64,000 bases of DNA from Candidatus Binatia bacterium (lineage in GTDB: Bacteria > Desulfobacterota > Binatia > HRBIN30). The notes under the pieces were generated by a model. That model worked only from the letters and a program-made list of their open reading frames with translations, was not told the origin of the DNA and did no database searches. Made by a program: the position numbers and the translations under genes. Shown one piece after another: positions 17,888 to 26,793 of this stretch. Numbering within the stretch: position 1 is the first letter of the stretch; each line of letters opens with the position of its first letter. The stretch lies in the NCBI GenBank assembly GCA_026415395.1, contig JAOAHD010000007.1:620001-684000 (forward strand), written 5' to 3'.

Positions 17888-18475
17888 TTAGGAAACACGG
17901 TAAAACCGCACGCCGACGGGTGGACCGGTTTCGAGAGAAACGCGCTTACACACTCGGTCGTTCGTATAGTCGTACCCTTCGACAGTGCGATCGTCGTTAA
18001 TGGTCATGCACACGTCCATCTCTCCAGCTTTAAGGACGGCGGACGGCAGCTCGACGAGGAAACTGTGGTTCACTTGTGCTCGATCGGGATTGGTGTACAC
18101 CGTAATCGGGTTGTTGAGCGCATTGTAAGGGCCATACGTGTCGTCCCCGCGCCTCACGGTGAATTTGGTGGCAATGTTGCTTGCGGAGCCACCGACGGCC
18201 CGCACATGGCCTCGCACATAAGTCCGTCGATCAGCAATAAGTTCCACTGAGTTGGAAAGGTCTTGGATGCCTTGGGTGATCTCTAGGTGCTCGGCGAGCA
18301 GGTCGACATCGGTGGTCATGAACGAGCTCGTTGCCGAATACTCGCCGAGGCGGAGCGCGCTGCGGTCGCTGTTGTTGAGCCCTGTATGCGCCAATAGTAT
18401 AGAGTGCTGCGCTCGAGAGGGGCTGGTTGCGTAGGCGAACCCGGGCTTGTCCCGTTCGGGAACGGCCGGCCCCAC
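17888..18475 (-). pseudogene. Fragment e: beta-rich pro-domain before the protease
   Basis: Coding character runs from about 18390 (LNNSDRSALRLGEYS) through AEHLEITQGIQDLSNSV, ADRRTYVRGHVRA and DRVCKRVSLETG to an in-frame TAA. The segment 'DHLEVTQGIQDLNNSV..VA.KRTFVR' is a recurrent lead-in to secreted metalloproteases of this bacterial group in my experience. It joins the upstream fragment by a frameshift at about 18380-18390. Confidence 0.68.
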
Positions 18476-19215
18476 AAGTAGCTGGTCGTATCCGTGTAAC
18501 CGGCGGCGATGCAGCCGTTGCAGGTCCTGGCATTCAGGTCGCTGGGGAACGCGGCCGGATCCCGGGCGACGAGAATCCAGTAGCGGTTGGCACCAGGCAC
18601 CGCAGTCCAGCGTAAGGTGGGGGTAAGCGACACACGGATGGCTCCATTGGCGGGCGCTTGCAATGTGGGCCCCTGCAGGACGGTGCTCACCGTGCGCACC
18701 GGGGAGAACTGACCGTTGCGACGCGGACTAGGTACGTATCCTTGCACCTTCCAGTAATACGTCGTGTTGTGGGCCAGGGCGGTAGTGCGGCCGACTACGC
18801 ATTCTGCACTCCTGCCGGCGGTGTGGCTTGTCTGGTCCACAGAGCAAGAGATGACACACGCGTCGCAACTGGTGGCAGTCGGATCCGTAGGTAGCCTGGC
18901 CGGATCGGGGCTACCGTGAGCCAGTAGCGGGTGGCCCCAGCCACGGGGTTCCACCGGAAGGTGACGTTGGTGGGCACATTGATGGCCGAATCTACCGGCT
19001 CGCGCTGTGCTGGCGAGGGGAGCAGTTCGGGTGCAGCGGGGGTCGGGCTCCGTGTAGGTGAGTGCGTGGGTAGGGGCCGCTGTGGCCGAGCGGCTCGCGG
19101 TTACCGTCGGGGTCGCGGAGATAGTCGGCGTCGCGGTGGGGGTGCTGGATGCGGCACCCGAGGGCGTGGCGGTGAACGAGGCCGGAGGACTCGCCATAGG
19201 GGACGGGTTGCCGTG
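18316..19215 (-). pseudogene. Fragment d: fibronectin III-like repeats and Thr/Pro linker
   Basis: This frame carries a Thr/Pro/Ser linker (about 19215-19050) and two fibronectin-like units, each with a TPTLRWTAVPGANRYWILV-type core and a TTYYWKVQG / STLYYWRIQG end. Part of the first unit (NVTFRWNPVAGATRYWLTV, 18880-18977) is in another frame, so two frameshifts (near 19000 and 18900) have to be repaired. The last real residues are near 18390. Confidence 0.65.
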
Positions 19216-19538
19216 CGGGTAGGCGTCGGTGTCGGCGACGGCGTCCACGACGGTGTCGCGGAGGGTCCTACCGGGCTCGGCGAGCGAGTGGCTGTGGGCG
19301 TGGAGGTGGCCGTCGGAGGAGGCGCACCCCCGAGTTCGAAGGCCCCTAAGTCGCAAGCATTCCCACGGGGTCGAGGGGCCCGCCGCTGGTCGTAAATGAC
19401 CGGCAAGTTGTCGAGGTCGGTACAGTCGGTGGCCGCATTCACGGCCACACTGCCGGGAGTTAGCCCGTGTGTCCACGTCTCTCCTCCATTATCGGCAAGT
19501 GCCGCCACTGCCAGCAACTCTGCATCCACTTGCGTCAT
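19101..19538 (-). pseudogene. Fragment c: choice-of-anchor Q end and Thr/Pro linker
   Basis: ALADNGGETWTHGLTPGS, NAATDC, VIYDQRRAPRP and ACDLGAFELGG are the standard end of right-handed beta-helix 'choice-of-anchor Q' proteins. A Thr/Pro linker follows (PTATSTPTATRSPSP), and the frame is lost near 19215. It connects upstream through a frameshift in the A6 run at 19582-19587 (T6 on the coding strand). Confidence 0.68.
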
Positions 19539-20110
19539 TCCGCGGCAGGAGGTGTCGGTGCTGTAGTTGCGTCCACGCGCGGCAAAAAACCATCGCAGTT
19601 AGCCAGACTGCCGTCACCGAGAAGCAGCGAGTTCTTGATCCGTCCCAGGCCTAAGTCGTCATAAATTTGGCCGCCGCGAGCTCCGGCCGAGTTGTAGTAA
19701 AAGGTAACGAAGGACAACTCGGCAACCTTGTCCCGATTGTTGTAGAAGCCACCGCCATCGCTATCGGCCACGTTTTGCGAGAAGGTAACGTTCACGCACC
19801 AAGCGCTGCCGACGTTCAACACCCCGCCGCCGCGCTGTCCTTGATTGCCTGCCAAGGTGCTGTCCCAAACACGCAGGCCAGGCGAAGAATTGTACACTGC
19901 CCCGCCGTCGGCGCTGGCCTAATTGTCGAACACGTTACTGCTCACCACCCATGTCGGTGCGGTGCTGTAAATGGCGCCGCCGTTTCGGCCGCGGTTGCGC
20001 TCGATGGTGGAGGAGGCGATCCTACCCTGCGCTCCGCCGATGAAAAACCCCGCCGCCGCCATTGGCCACGTTTTCCGACAACAAGACACGCTTGGCGACC
20101 AGGCTCCCAC
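19535..20110 (-). pseudogene. Fragment b: middle of the beta-helix
   Basis: Beta-helix coils are readable as IASSTIERNRGRNGGAIYS, then an in-frame TAG (19919-19921), then GGAVYNSSPGLRV, DSTLAGNQGQRGGGVLNVGS, VTFSQNVADSDGGGFYNN and IKNSLLLG. Pmp/Chlamydia-type coils with GGAIYN repeats are typical. It joins fragment a through a frameshift in the G-rich stretch near 20050. Confidence 0.68.
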
Positions 20111-20759
20111 CGCTGTTGATGGCGCCGCCCTCGCTAGTGGCGGTGTTTTTGGAGAAGGTGCTGTTGGAGATGGTTAGTGTGGCTGTGTTGTAGATGGCGC
20201 CGCCGCGAGCACCAGGAAAGTTGTTGTTGTTGTTGTTGGAGAAGGTGCTGTTGGAGACGGTTAGCGTGCCGTCGTTGGAAATGGCTCCCCCGGGATGGGC
20301 TCTGCCGCGCTCGATGCGGATGTCGCTCAACGTGACCTCCGCTTCCCTCGAGACCACCAGCACCCGTACACTGTCGTTGCCGCTGACGGTGACGCGCTGC
20401 CCACCGTCGATGCGCAAGCTGCCTGCGGTGCGCGCCGAGGCAATTGCGGGGAGCTGCTCGCGCAACACGATGGTGCCGCTGACGGCAAAGGTAATCTCGT
20501 CGTCGCCCGGCCAGGCGTTCGCTTCGGTAATTGCTGCCCACAACGTGCACTCGCCGCTGGCGTCCGCACATACCCCGTCCCCGGGCACCTGATCGGCACG
20601 GTCTCCCAATGTGCTTACGACGAACGTTTGGCCCGGCGGCCGCGGCGTGGGCGACGGCGTCGGCGGGAGTTCTTGGCCCGTTAAGGGGCGAGCAACGAGC
20701 GCAAGCAACACGGGGCTAGCCAGACCTTTGCCCGCGACTGCGTCGGCACAGGCATCCAC
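20022..20759 (-). pseudogene. Fragment a: CSLREA-type beta-helix N-terminus of the broken giant protein
   Basis: From a GTG at 20759 a hydrophobic segment (SPVLLALVARPLTGQE) and a short Pro/Thr stretch lead into FVVSTLGDRADQVPGDGVC and GECTLWAAITEANAWPGDDEI, the CSLREA-type opening of secreted beta-helix proteins. Coils follow, including two near-identical units SNSTFSNN and SNSTFSKN; an Asn run is coded by a GTT microsatellite at 20222-20239. The true signal peptide may be frame-shifted as well. If repaired, the whole gene (20759 to 16125) would encode about 1500 residues. Confidence 0.68.
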
Positions 20760-21204
20760 GAGTGGGGCGGGCAGCGGTCGGGGCCCGGGCGAAGTTTACG
20801 CGGGTCCAAAGCCCTCGGTCGATCGCATGCACGCGCCGGGCTCGGCGCCCCAGCTTCGCGCGCAGGATGCACGGCCATCGGATCGTCCGCGCCCGTTTCC
20901 GGTGCTCGAGCGCTACGGCGGCGAGCACCCCGAGGGAACTTGGCCTTTCGCTCATGGCAGCGCTCCCGTTGGCCCGGTTTGGGTGGCTGGCTCGCTACCA
21001 CGGCAAAAGTCGGGCTGTCAAGCACACGCGCAGTCTGGCTATGGAAGCTGGTGCTTGCGTGGCTTCGGTTGGCAATGGCACAGCCGGCGGAGATGCTTTG
21101 TCACGAACCCGCGGCTGAACGCACGCGCAGCAGCGTCAGGCCGGCCTCGTAGGGGTTTGGAAGTGCGCTGGTTTCGGGGGAGTAGCGGCCACCCCCATCG
21201 CTCC
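20760..21204. other. Intergenic stretch with no recognised feature
   Basis: Small open frames exist on both strands but none has a recognisable motif or a ribosome site. It lies downstream of the MFS gene and upstream of the decayed beta-helix gene, so a former promoter or signal-peptide region may be here. Confidence 0.4.
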
Positions 21205-22596
21205 CTACGGCTTGGCGCGGTGGGTCAGCGATGGTGTGGAGGGCTTGCCTAGGGCGGCTTGGTCGAGTTCCTGGGCGATTTGTTCAAGGGTCTTGCCGCT
21301 GGTCTCGGGGGCGTAGCGCAAGACGAGCAGCGCGCCTATGACGGGGCCGATGGCCATGATACCGACCGACAGCGGGATGCCGATGCGGTCGGCCAAGAGC
21401 CCGATCAACAAAGGTGTGACCATTTCCGTGATGCGCCCGAACAAGTTCGTTGTCCAACTGTACCCCGTGGCGCGAATCTCGGTGGGAAAAAGCTCGGTGG
21501 CATAGGTGGCGGTAACGGAGTTTGCTCCGAGGAAGCACACAATGCACGCCGACATGAGCGCTGTCTGCAGCGCCACGCTCGGGGTGGGCACCATGAACAG
21601 CGCGAAGATGAAACCGGCGGCGCCAAAGTAATACAGCGCACACGATAGCCGCCGACCCAGCCGATTCATGAGAAAACCTGCGAGCGGCGCACCGAGCAGG
21701 AAACCAACAATGTAAGCCCCGGCAACGACGACGGTGTAGTCCTGCGGCGAGAAGCCTAAGTTGCGCGCCGCGTGGATGGTCCAGAACGTCACCGCGGGCG
21801 AAGTTACGAGGTGGTTGCAGTTCCAAATGAGGGTGACGAGCAACGACCGCGCGCGATAGCGGCGCTGGAACGGCACCTTGAGCGCGGCCAACTGCGCACG
21901 CCAAGACTGTTTCACGTGCCCGTCGTTCTTGAGCTGCTCGAAGCGGTGGGTCTCGCGCATCCCCAGGCGCACCAGCACCACCAGTGCCACCGGCACGAGC
22001 CCGAGCAAGTACATAGTGCGCCAATCGTAGTGCGTGAGCACCCAGCGGGCAGTGAGGAACGAGAGGATGGTTCCGAACGCCCCCATGCCGGCAAGCAGGG
22101 AGACGCCAAAGCTACGCAGCCGAGTAGGATATTCTTCGCCAATGATGATGAGCGCGAGCGCAAACTCAGCGGCTAGAAAGATGCGCGCACAAAACTGCCA
22201 CAGGGTGAAGCTGTACACGTCGGCAGCAAACGCGGTAAGGCCCGTAAAGGCTGCGTAGCCGAAGATGGTCAGCGTAATGATGGGCCGTCGTCCGAAACGA
22301 TCCGCCAGGGCGAGCACGAAGAAGGAGATGATTGCGCCAACGCGAATCACGAGATTCACTAAGCCCCACTCGGTGTGGTTGAGCTGGTAAAGCTGCTGAA
22401 TTTGCGGCGCCACGGTAGAAAGAATGGCCACGTTGAAAGCATCGAACACCGTGGCCGAAAGCAGCATCCCGAGCAGCGCCCAGAGATAGGGCGTCATGCG
22501 CTCGGCTTCGGTGGGTAACGGTGCTGTGCTCCCGCTTGCCACCCGCTCTGCTGTAGCAGTGCGAGGAGCGCGACTTGCTGGTTTCGAACTCGACAT
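21205..22596 (-). CDS. MFS transporter, sugar/aromatic-acid porter type
   Basis: 463 residues from the ATG at 22596, 20 bases after the stop of the upstream crotonase-like gene. Twelve hydrophobic segments can be counted. Loop motifs of the major facilitator superfamily are present: ADRFGRRPIITLT after TM2, RIFLAAEFALALIIIGEEYP in TM4, TARWVLTHYDWRTMYLLG, LMNRLGRRLS in the central loop, ELFPTEIRATGYSW and the ending YAPETSGKTLEQI. This pattern fits the sugar porter/metabolite:H+ symporter families, probably importing an organic acid or sugar. The substrate cannot be told. Co-transcription with the crotonase homologue hints at a carboxylic acid. Confidence 0.85.
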   Translation of the reverse strand: MSSSKPASRAPRTATAERVASGSTAPLPTEAERMTPYLWALLGMLLSATVFDAFNVAILSTVAPQIQQLYQLNHTEWGLVNLVIRVGAIISFFVLALADRFGRRPIITLTIFGYAAFTGLTAFAADVYSFTLWQFCARIFLAAEFALALIIIGEEYPTRLRSFGVSLLAGMGAFGTILSFLTARWVLTHYDWRTMYLLGLVPVALVVLVRLGMRETHRFEQLKNDGHVKQSWRAQLAALKVPFQRRYRARSLLVTLIWNCNHLVTSPAVTFWTIHAARNLGFSPQDYTVVVAGAYIVGFLLGAPLAGFLMNRLGRRLSCALYYFGAAGFIFALFMVPTPSVALQTALMSACIVCFLGANSVTATYATELFPTEIRATGYSWTTNLFGRITEMVTPLLIGLLADRIGIPLSVGIMAIGPVIGALLVLRYAPETSGKTLEQIAQELDQAALGKPSTPSLTHRAKP

Positions 22597-22616
22597 CGCC
22601 CGCTGCGCTGGTAGGA

Positions 22617-23390
22617 TTAGCGCCCGCTCCACCGCGCAGGGCGCTTTTCGAGAAACGCGGCCATGCCCTCTTGCGCATCGCTCGCCAGCGCGTTCAGGCT
22701 CATCACTTCCTTCGCGTAGGCATATGCCTGGTGCTGGTCGAGCTCGATTTGCCGGTAAAACGCCTGCTTGCCGAGACCGACGGTGCGCGGGCTCGCCTCG
22801 ACGATGCGCGCTGCCAGCTCCTCGACGGCGCTGTCGAGTTGCGCGAGCGGCACCACACGGTTCACCAAGCCCCACGCACAAGCAGTGTTTGCATCGATCG
22901 TCATTCCCGTGAGCAACATTTCCATTGCCCGTTTACGCCCGATGGCGCGAGTCAATGCAACCATGGGTGTGCTGCAAAAGAGCCCGATGCGCACGCCGGG
23001 AGTGGCAAAACTGGCCGTGTCGGCGGCCACCGCCAAGTCGCAACTCGCGACCAGTTGACACCCGGCCGCCGTGGCCATGCCGTGCACGCGCGCAATCACT
23101 GGTTGGGGAACGGTTTGAATGGTCTCCATCAGACGCGTGCACCGGTCGAACAGGGCGCGGTAGAAGCCAGCATCGCGCCCCTGCATTTCGCGAAGATCGT
23201 GGCCAGCGCAAAACGCGGGCCCCTCGCCGGCGAGCACGATCACACGAGTTTGCGGCGCTTCGGCCAGCGTTTCGAAGGCCGCAATCAACTCGTCCATCAT
23301 GGCCATCGACAGGGCGTTACGGCGCTCGGGCCGCCAAAGGGTGACACGAGAGATAGCACCGCCTTCGGTGCGCAGGTGTTGGAAATCCAT
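22617..23390 (-). CDS. Enoyl-CoA hydratase/isomerase (crotonase) family protein lacking both catalytic Glu
   Basis: 257 residues; AGGAGG upstream of the ATG at 23390. Crotonase fold motifs: RPERRNALSMAMMDEL, oxyanion-hole loop FCAGHDLREM, HGMATAAGCQLVASCDL and the C-terminal helices. In rat hydratase the catalytic Glu residues lie in GGGCE and PE; here these read AAGCQ and PGV, so both are absent. It most resembles the ECHDC3 branch. Water addition to enoyl-CoA is therefore unlikely; another crotonase reaction (thioesterase, isomerase) or a non-catalytic role is possible. It is likely in an operon with the MFS transporter. Confidence 0.82.
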   Translation of the reverse strand: MDFQHLRTEGGAISRVTLWRPERRNALSMAMMDELIAAFETLAEAPQTRVIVLAGEGPAFCAGHDLREMQGRDAGFYRALFDRCTRLMETIQTVPQPVIARVHGMATAAGCQLVASCDLAVAADTASFATPGVRIGLFCSTPMVALTRAIGRKRAMEMLLTGMTIDANTACAWGLVNRVVPLAQLDSAVEELAARIVEASPRTVGLGKQAFYRQIELDQHQAYAYAKEVMSLNALASDAQEGMAAFLEKRPARWSGR

Positions 23391-23739
23391 CGGTGGCGTC
23401 CTCCTGATTTGCTCGGCTCCAAACTACCAGAACGGCGGCGAAACGAAACGCCAAGCCTGTTTGCCCATGGCCGCGATCGCAAGACGGCTCGTTCTCAAGT
23501 TTGCGGCGGCGCGGAGGAGCCTCCGGGCACGACGCGAACGAGGATGGTGCGCCAAAACGCCGCACAGGTCGTGCCCGACCGGCACCGTGCAGCACCGCGC
23601 GCCGCGCGGAGTGGCGCGCGCGGCGGCGGCTCGGCCCCTAAGGCAATTTCTGCTGGAAGGCAAGAACAATTTCGAGTAACGTGCCGGCGCAAAGCCGCCC
23701 GCCGCGGGTGGCGTGCGAAGGTGAGAAGGAGGCTGCTTT
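23391..23739. other. Divergent promoter region
   Basis: Nearly 350 bases between the crotonase-like gene (minus) and the OmpA-like gene (plus). It should hold both promoters. I see GC-rich inverted repeats around 23600-23630 (GCGCGCCGCGCGG / GCGCGCGCGGC) but no clear operator. Confidence 0.4.
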
Positions 23740-24777
23740 ATGGGCCGAGTTTATGCCGGATTGTTGGGGATTGTGTGCGGGGGGTGGTTCGCTGCGGCGC
23801 AGGTTGTAGCCTTGGAGCCGTACACAGGTGTCGATGTTGGCCTCACCGAGCCGCTCAACGGCAACTTTCGCGGCCACGTGAATTTAGGGTTTCTCGTAAG
23901 CCCGTACGTCGGGTTGCAGCTCCATCCCTACGTGGGATTCCAAGCGAGCCCAACCTTTTACTTTTTCAGCCAAGGAGGCTCGTTCCCGGGCATGCCGGGA
24001 CAAGGGCGAGAGGAAACCACCATGTTCGCCATGAGCGGCGGACCGCGCCTGCAGTACCCCCTGGAGACACAAATTGGCACGCTCGTCCCCTACATTTACG
24101 GCGCCGGCGGCTACTACGTGGGCACGAGCGGGCGACTGAGCCAAAGTGCTCCAGGGGTGTTCGGCGGGGGTGGGCTCGAGTACCGGCTGAACGAACGGCT
24201 CTCGCTCGGTGCCTTCGCCCGCTACGAATATGCCTACATGGGGCCGCGGCCGGAAGATTTGGGTCCCCGGCAGGATCCCGAGGAGCGCTTCGCCGAGAAC
24301 ATCCGCTGGCTCTCGTATGGCTTTTCCGTGCGCTACGCCTTTGCTGAGGCTGAGCCACCACCACCCCTAGCACCGCCGCCTCCCGCGCCCACACCCGCTG
24401 CGGCTCAGCCGGCGCCACCGTTACCGCCGCCGAGCAAACGGAAAGTGGTGCTGCGCAGCGTGTATTTCGAGTTCGATCAAGCGCGCATCCAACCGGAATC
24501 GCGCGTCGTGCTCGACGAAGCTTACGGCATCTTGCGCGACGAGCCGGAAATCCGCGTGCGTGCCGAGGGACACACCGACTCCGTCGGCTCGGAGGATTAC
24601 AACTTGCGGCTCAGCCAGCGGCGCGCTGAGGCGGTGCGCACGTACCTGATCGGTAAGGGCATTGCTCCGCAACGCATCGAGGCGGTGAGTTTCGGGGAAT
24701 CGCGCCCGGTGGCGAGCAACGACACTCCCGAAGGCCGCGCGCAAAACCGCCGCGTCGAGCTCCACGTGATTGAGTAG
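23740..24777 (+). CDS. OmpA-family outer-membrane protein
   Basis: 345 residues; GAAGGAGG before the ATG. A signal peptide ends near VVALE. Residues ~27-205 look like an eight-stranded barrel with alternating aromatics (YVGLQLHPYVGFQASPTFYF, YGAGGYYVG). A Pro/Ala hinge (about 207-232) leads to a peptidoglycan-binding OmpA C-domain: SVYFEFDQARIQPES, RAEGHTDSVGSEDYNLRLSQ and RAQNRRVELHV. The Asp and Arg that hold diaminopimelate are in the expected places. It anchors the outer membrane to the cell wall. Confidence 0.9.
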   Translation: MGRVYAGLLGIVCGGWFAAAQVVALEPYTGVDVGLTEPLNGNFRGHVNLGFLVSPYVGLQLHPYVGFQASPTFYFFSQGGSFPGMPGQGREETTMFAMSGGPRLQYPLETQIGTLVPYIYGAGGYYVGTSGRLSQSAPGVFGGGGLEYRLNERLSLGAFARYEYAYMGPRPEDLGPRQDPEERFAENIRWLSYGFSVRYAFAEAEPPPPLAPPPPAPTPAAAQPAPPLPPPSKRKVVLRSVYFEFDQARIQPESRVVLDEAYGILRDEPEIRVRAEGHTDSVGSEDYNLRLSQRRAEAVRTYLIGKGIAPQRIEAVSFGESRPVASNDTPEGRAQNRRVELHVIE

Positions 24778-24917
24778 CGGCGCGAACACCGCGCGGGCGC
24801 GTACCGTCGTTCGCAGCCCCCCGGCGCGGGCCCATGGAAGGTGCGTGTGCTCCTGCGAGGGCTTAGATGGCTGGCCTGTGCGCAAATGCTCTCCGCCTCT
24901 GCTAGCAGGCTGAGTTC

Positions 24918-26096
24918 ATGGACTACCCAGTGGTACACCTGAAGCCCGGGCGAGAGAGCGCGCTCAAGGAAGGGCACCCGTGGGTGTTTGCCGGCGCCGT
25001 CGCCAATCCTGAAGCCATCGCAGAGCCCGGGCAAATTGTGGAGGTGAGAGCCGCCGACGATCGCCTCCTCGGTGTGGGCACCGCTCACCCGCGCTGCACG
25101 ATTGCGGTGCGCGTGTTCACGCGGGAGCGGGAGGCACTTGACGTTGCCTTCTTCACCCGCCGCTTGTCGGCAGCGTTGGAACTGCGCAACCCGCTGCTGC
25201 GGAGCGGCAAGACAAATGCGTATCGGCTCGTCAACGGCGAGGGCGACTGTTTGCCTGGATTCGTTGTCGATGTGTACGGAGCGACGGCTGTGGTGCAGTG
25301 CCTGACCGCGGGCGCAGAACGGCTCAAGCCCCTGCTGGTGCAGGCGCTCTCTGCCACTCTGCCTCTCCGCTGTATTTTCGAACGCAGTAGCGGTGCCGTG
25401 CGGCGCGAAGAAGGTTTGGAAGATGCCCGCGGTTGTTTGTGGGGCGAAATGCCAGAGTTGCCGCTCGAAGTCCGCGAGCACGACCACCGCTTTTGCGTGG
25501 ATATCGAAACTGGTCAAAAAACTGGCTTTTTCCTCGATCAACGAGACAACCGGGCGCTGGCCGGCGAGCTCGCGTTCGATCGCGAGGTGTTGAACGCCTT
25601 TGCCTACACCGGCGCCTTTTCTGTGTACGCCGCCGCGGGCGGCGCGCGGCGCGTGGTGTCGGTGGAAAGCTCGCGGCGCGCGGCAGCGCTGATCGAACGG
25701 CATTGGCAAGTCAATGGGTTGGCCACGCCGCACGAGGTAGTCGTCGACGACGTGTTCACCTACCTGCGCAACACCAGCGAGACCTTCGATCTCATCGTGC
25801 TCGATCCGCCGGCGCTGGTAAAACGGCGGCCTGAGCTATCGCGCGGCACGCGCGCCTATTACGACTTGCACACCTGGGCGCTGCGCCGGGGGAAAACACC
25901 AGCTTGGTTGCTCACGTTTAGTTGCTCGCAGCATGTTACGCTGCCATGGTTTGCCCACACGCTCGAACGCGCAGCGGCAGTCACGGGGAGAGTCGTGCAG
26001 GTCGTACGCACACTCGGGCCGGGGATCGACCACCCGACCTTGATTTCTCACCCGGAAGGCAATTACCTCAAGGGTCTACTCGTGCACGTGCAGTGA
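24918..26096 (+). CDS. Class I rRNA (m5C) methyltransferase, RlmI-like
   Basis: 392 residues: an N-terminal PUA domain (HLKPGRESALKEGHPWVFAGAV), an EEHEC-type middle domain (YRLVNGEGDCLPGFVVDVYG) and a Rossmann SAM domain (KTGFFLDQRDNR, VLNAFAYTGAFSVYAAAGGA, DLIVLDPPALVKR). A Cys follows in LLTFSCSQHV, matching the RlmI layout. E. coli RlmI makes m5C1962 of 23S rRNA. The start is supported by the PUA start at residue 3. Which base this one modifies is not certain. Confidence 0.88.
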   Translation: MDYPVVHLKPGRESALKEGHPWVFAGAVANPEAIAEPGQIVEVRAADDRLLGVGTAHPRCTIAVRVFTREREALDVAFFTRRLSAALELRNPLLRSGKTNAYRLVNGEGDCLPGFVVDVYGATAVVQCLTAGAERLKPLLVQALSATLPLRCIFERSSGAVRREEGLEDARGCLWGEMPELPLEVREHDHRFCVDIETGQKTGFFLDQRDNRALAGELAFDREVLNAFAYTGAFSVYAAAGGARRVVSVESSRRAAALIERHWQVNGLATPHEVVVDDVFTYLRNTSETFDLIVLDPPALVKRRPELSRGTRAYYDLHTWALRRGKTPAWLLTFSCSQHVTLPWFAHTLERAAAVTGRVVQVVRTLGPGIDHPTLISHPEGNYLKGLLVHVQ

Positions 26097-26131
26097 GACC
26101 TCCGCCTCAACACCGCTTTGGAGGGAGAACG

Positions 26132-26626
26132 ATGGACCCAGCCCGCACTTGGCAGGAACTGCTCGACTTGGAAGCGATCAAACAACTCAAATACCGCTAC
26201 TTGCGCCACTTGGATTTGAAAGAGTGGGAGCAGTTGCGGGAGTGCTTCTCGACGGACGCTCGTGCCGCTTATGCCGACGGGGAGTACTCGTTCGACGGCC
26301 GCGATGCCATCGTGAACTTCCTGCGCGAGGTGCTCGGATCGACGGATCGGCTTTCGTTGCACCGCTGCCATCATCCGGAAATTCAGTTCGACGGTGCTGA
26401 GCGGGCGCGCGGACGGTGGGCGTTAGACGATTTGGTTATCGACCGCCGCAGCGGCACCGTGCTGCAAGGTGCTGCGTATTACGAAGACGAGTACGTGCGC
26501 GTGGGCGGCGACTGGAGAATTGCGTTCACGAGTTACCGGCGCGTGTTCGAGCAGATCTGGCAGGAAAAGGACATGCCGAGCCTGATCCGCCGGGTGCCGT
26601 GGTGGGAAAAAGACCAGCCGAGTTGA
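26132..26626 (+). CDS. SnoaL/NTF2-like domain protein
   Basis: 164 residues; GGAGGGAG eight bases before the ATG at 26132 sets the start, though the frame is open further upstream inside the previous gene. The helical start LEAIKQLKYRYLRHLDLKEW, LRECFSTDARAAY and the final YEDEYVRVGGDWRIAFTSYRR are characteristic of SnoaL-like aldol-ketone isomerase/dehydratase folds. Many such proteins act on steroids, polyketides or aromatic compounds; many have no assigned role. It is 35 bases after the methyltransferase gene and may share its transcript. Confidence 0.82.
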   Translation: MDPARTWQELLDLEAIKQLKYRYLRHLDLKEWEQLRECFSTDARAAYADGEYSFDGRDAIVNFLREVLGSTDRLSLHRCHHPEIQFDGAERARGRWALDDLVIDRRSGTVLQGAAYYEDEYVRVGGDWRIAFTSYRRVFEQIWQEKDMPSLIRRVPWWEKDQPS

Positions 26627-26793
26627 TCACGAGCCCACGGGCACTCGCTCGTCCCTGCATCGACCTCCGGCGCTGCGTGGTGCGACCAGGCGGCGCAGGT
26701 GCGCTCACGAAGACACGCTCGCTGTGCAGTTTGCGCTTTATGCCCGCAACCAATGGTTGTATAGGGCGCGCAGACGTTGGCGAGTGAGAAATC

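Noticed and set aside
19101-19330. Val/Gly-rich plus-strand frame
   Set aside because: It is the complement of a Thr/Pro linker; such GV repeats are the expected shadow.
16125-20759. Stop-codon recoding as an explanation for the interrupted protein
   Set aside because: TAG, TAA and TGA all interrupt it, and frameshifts occur as well; neighbouring intact genes use all stops normally.
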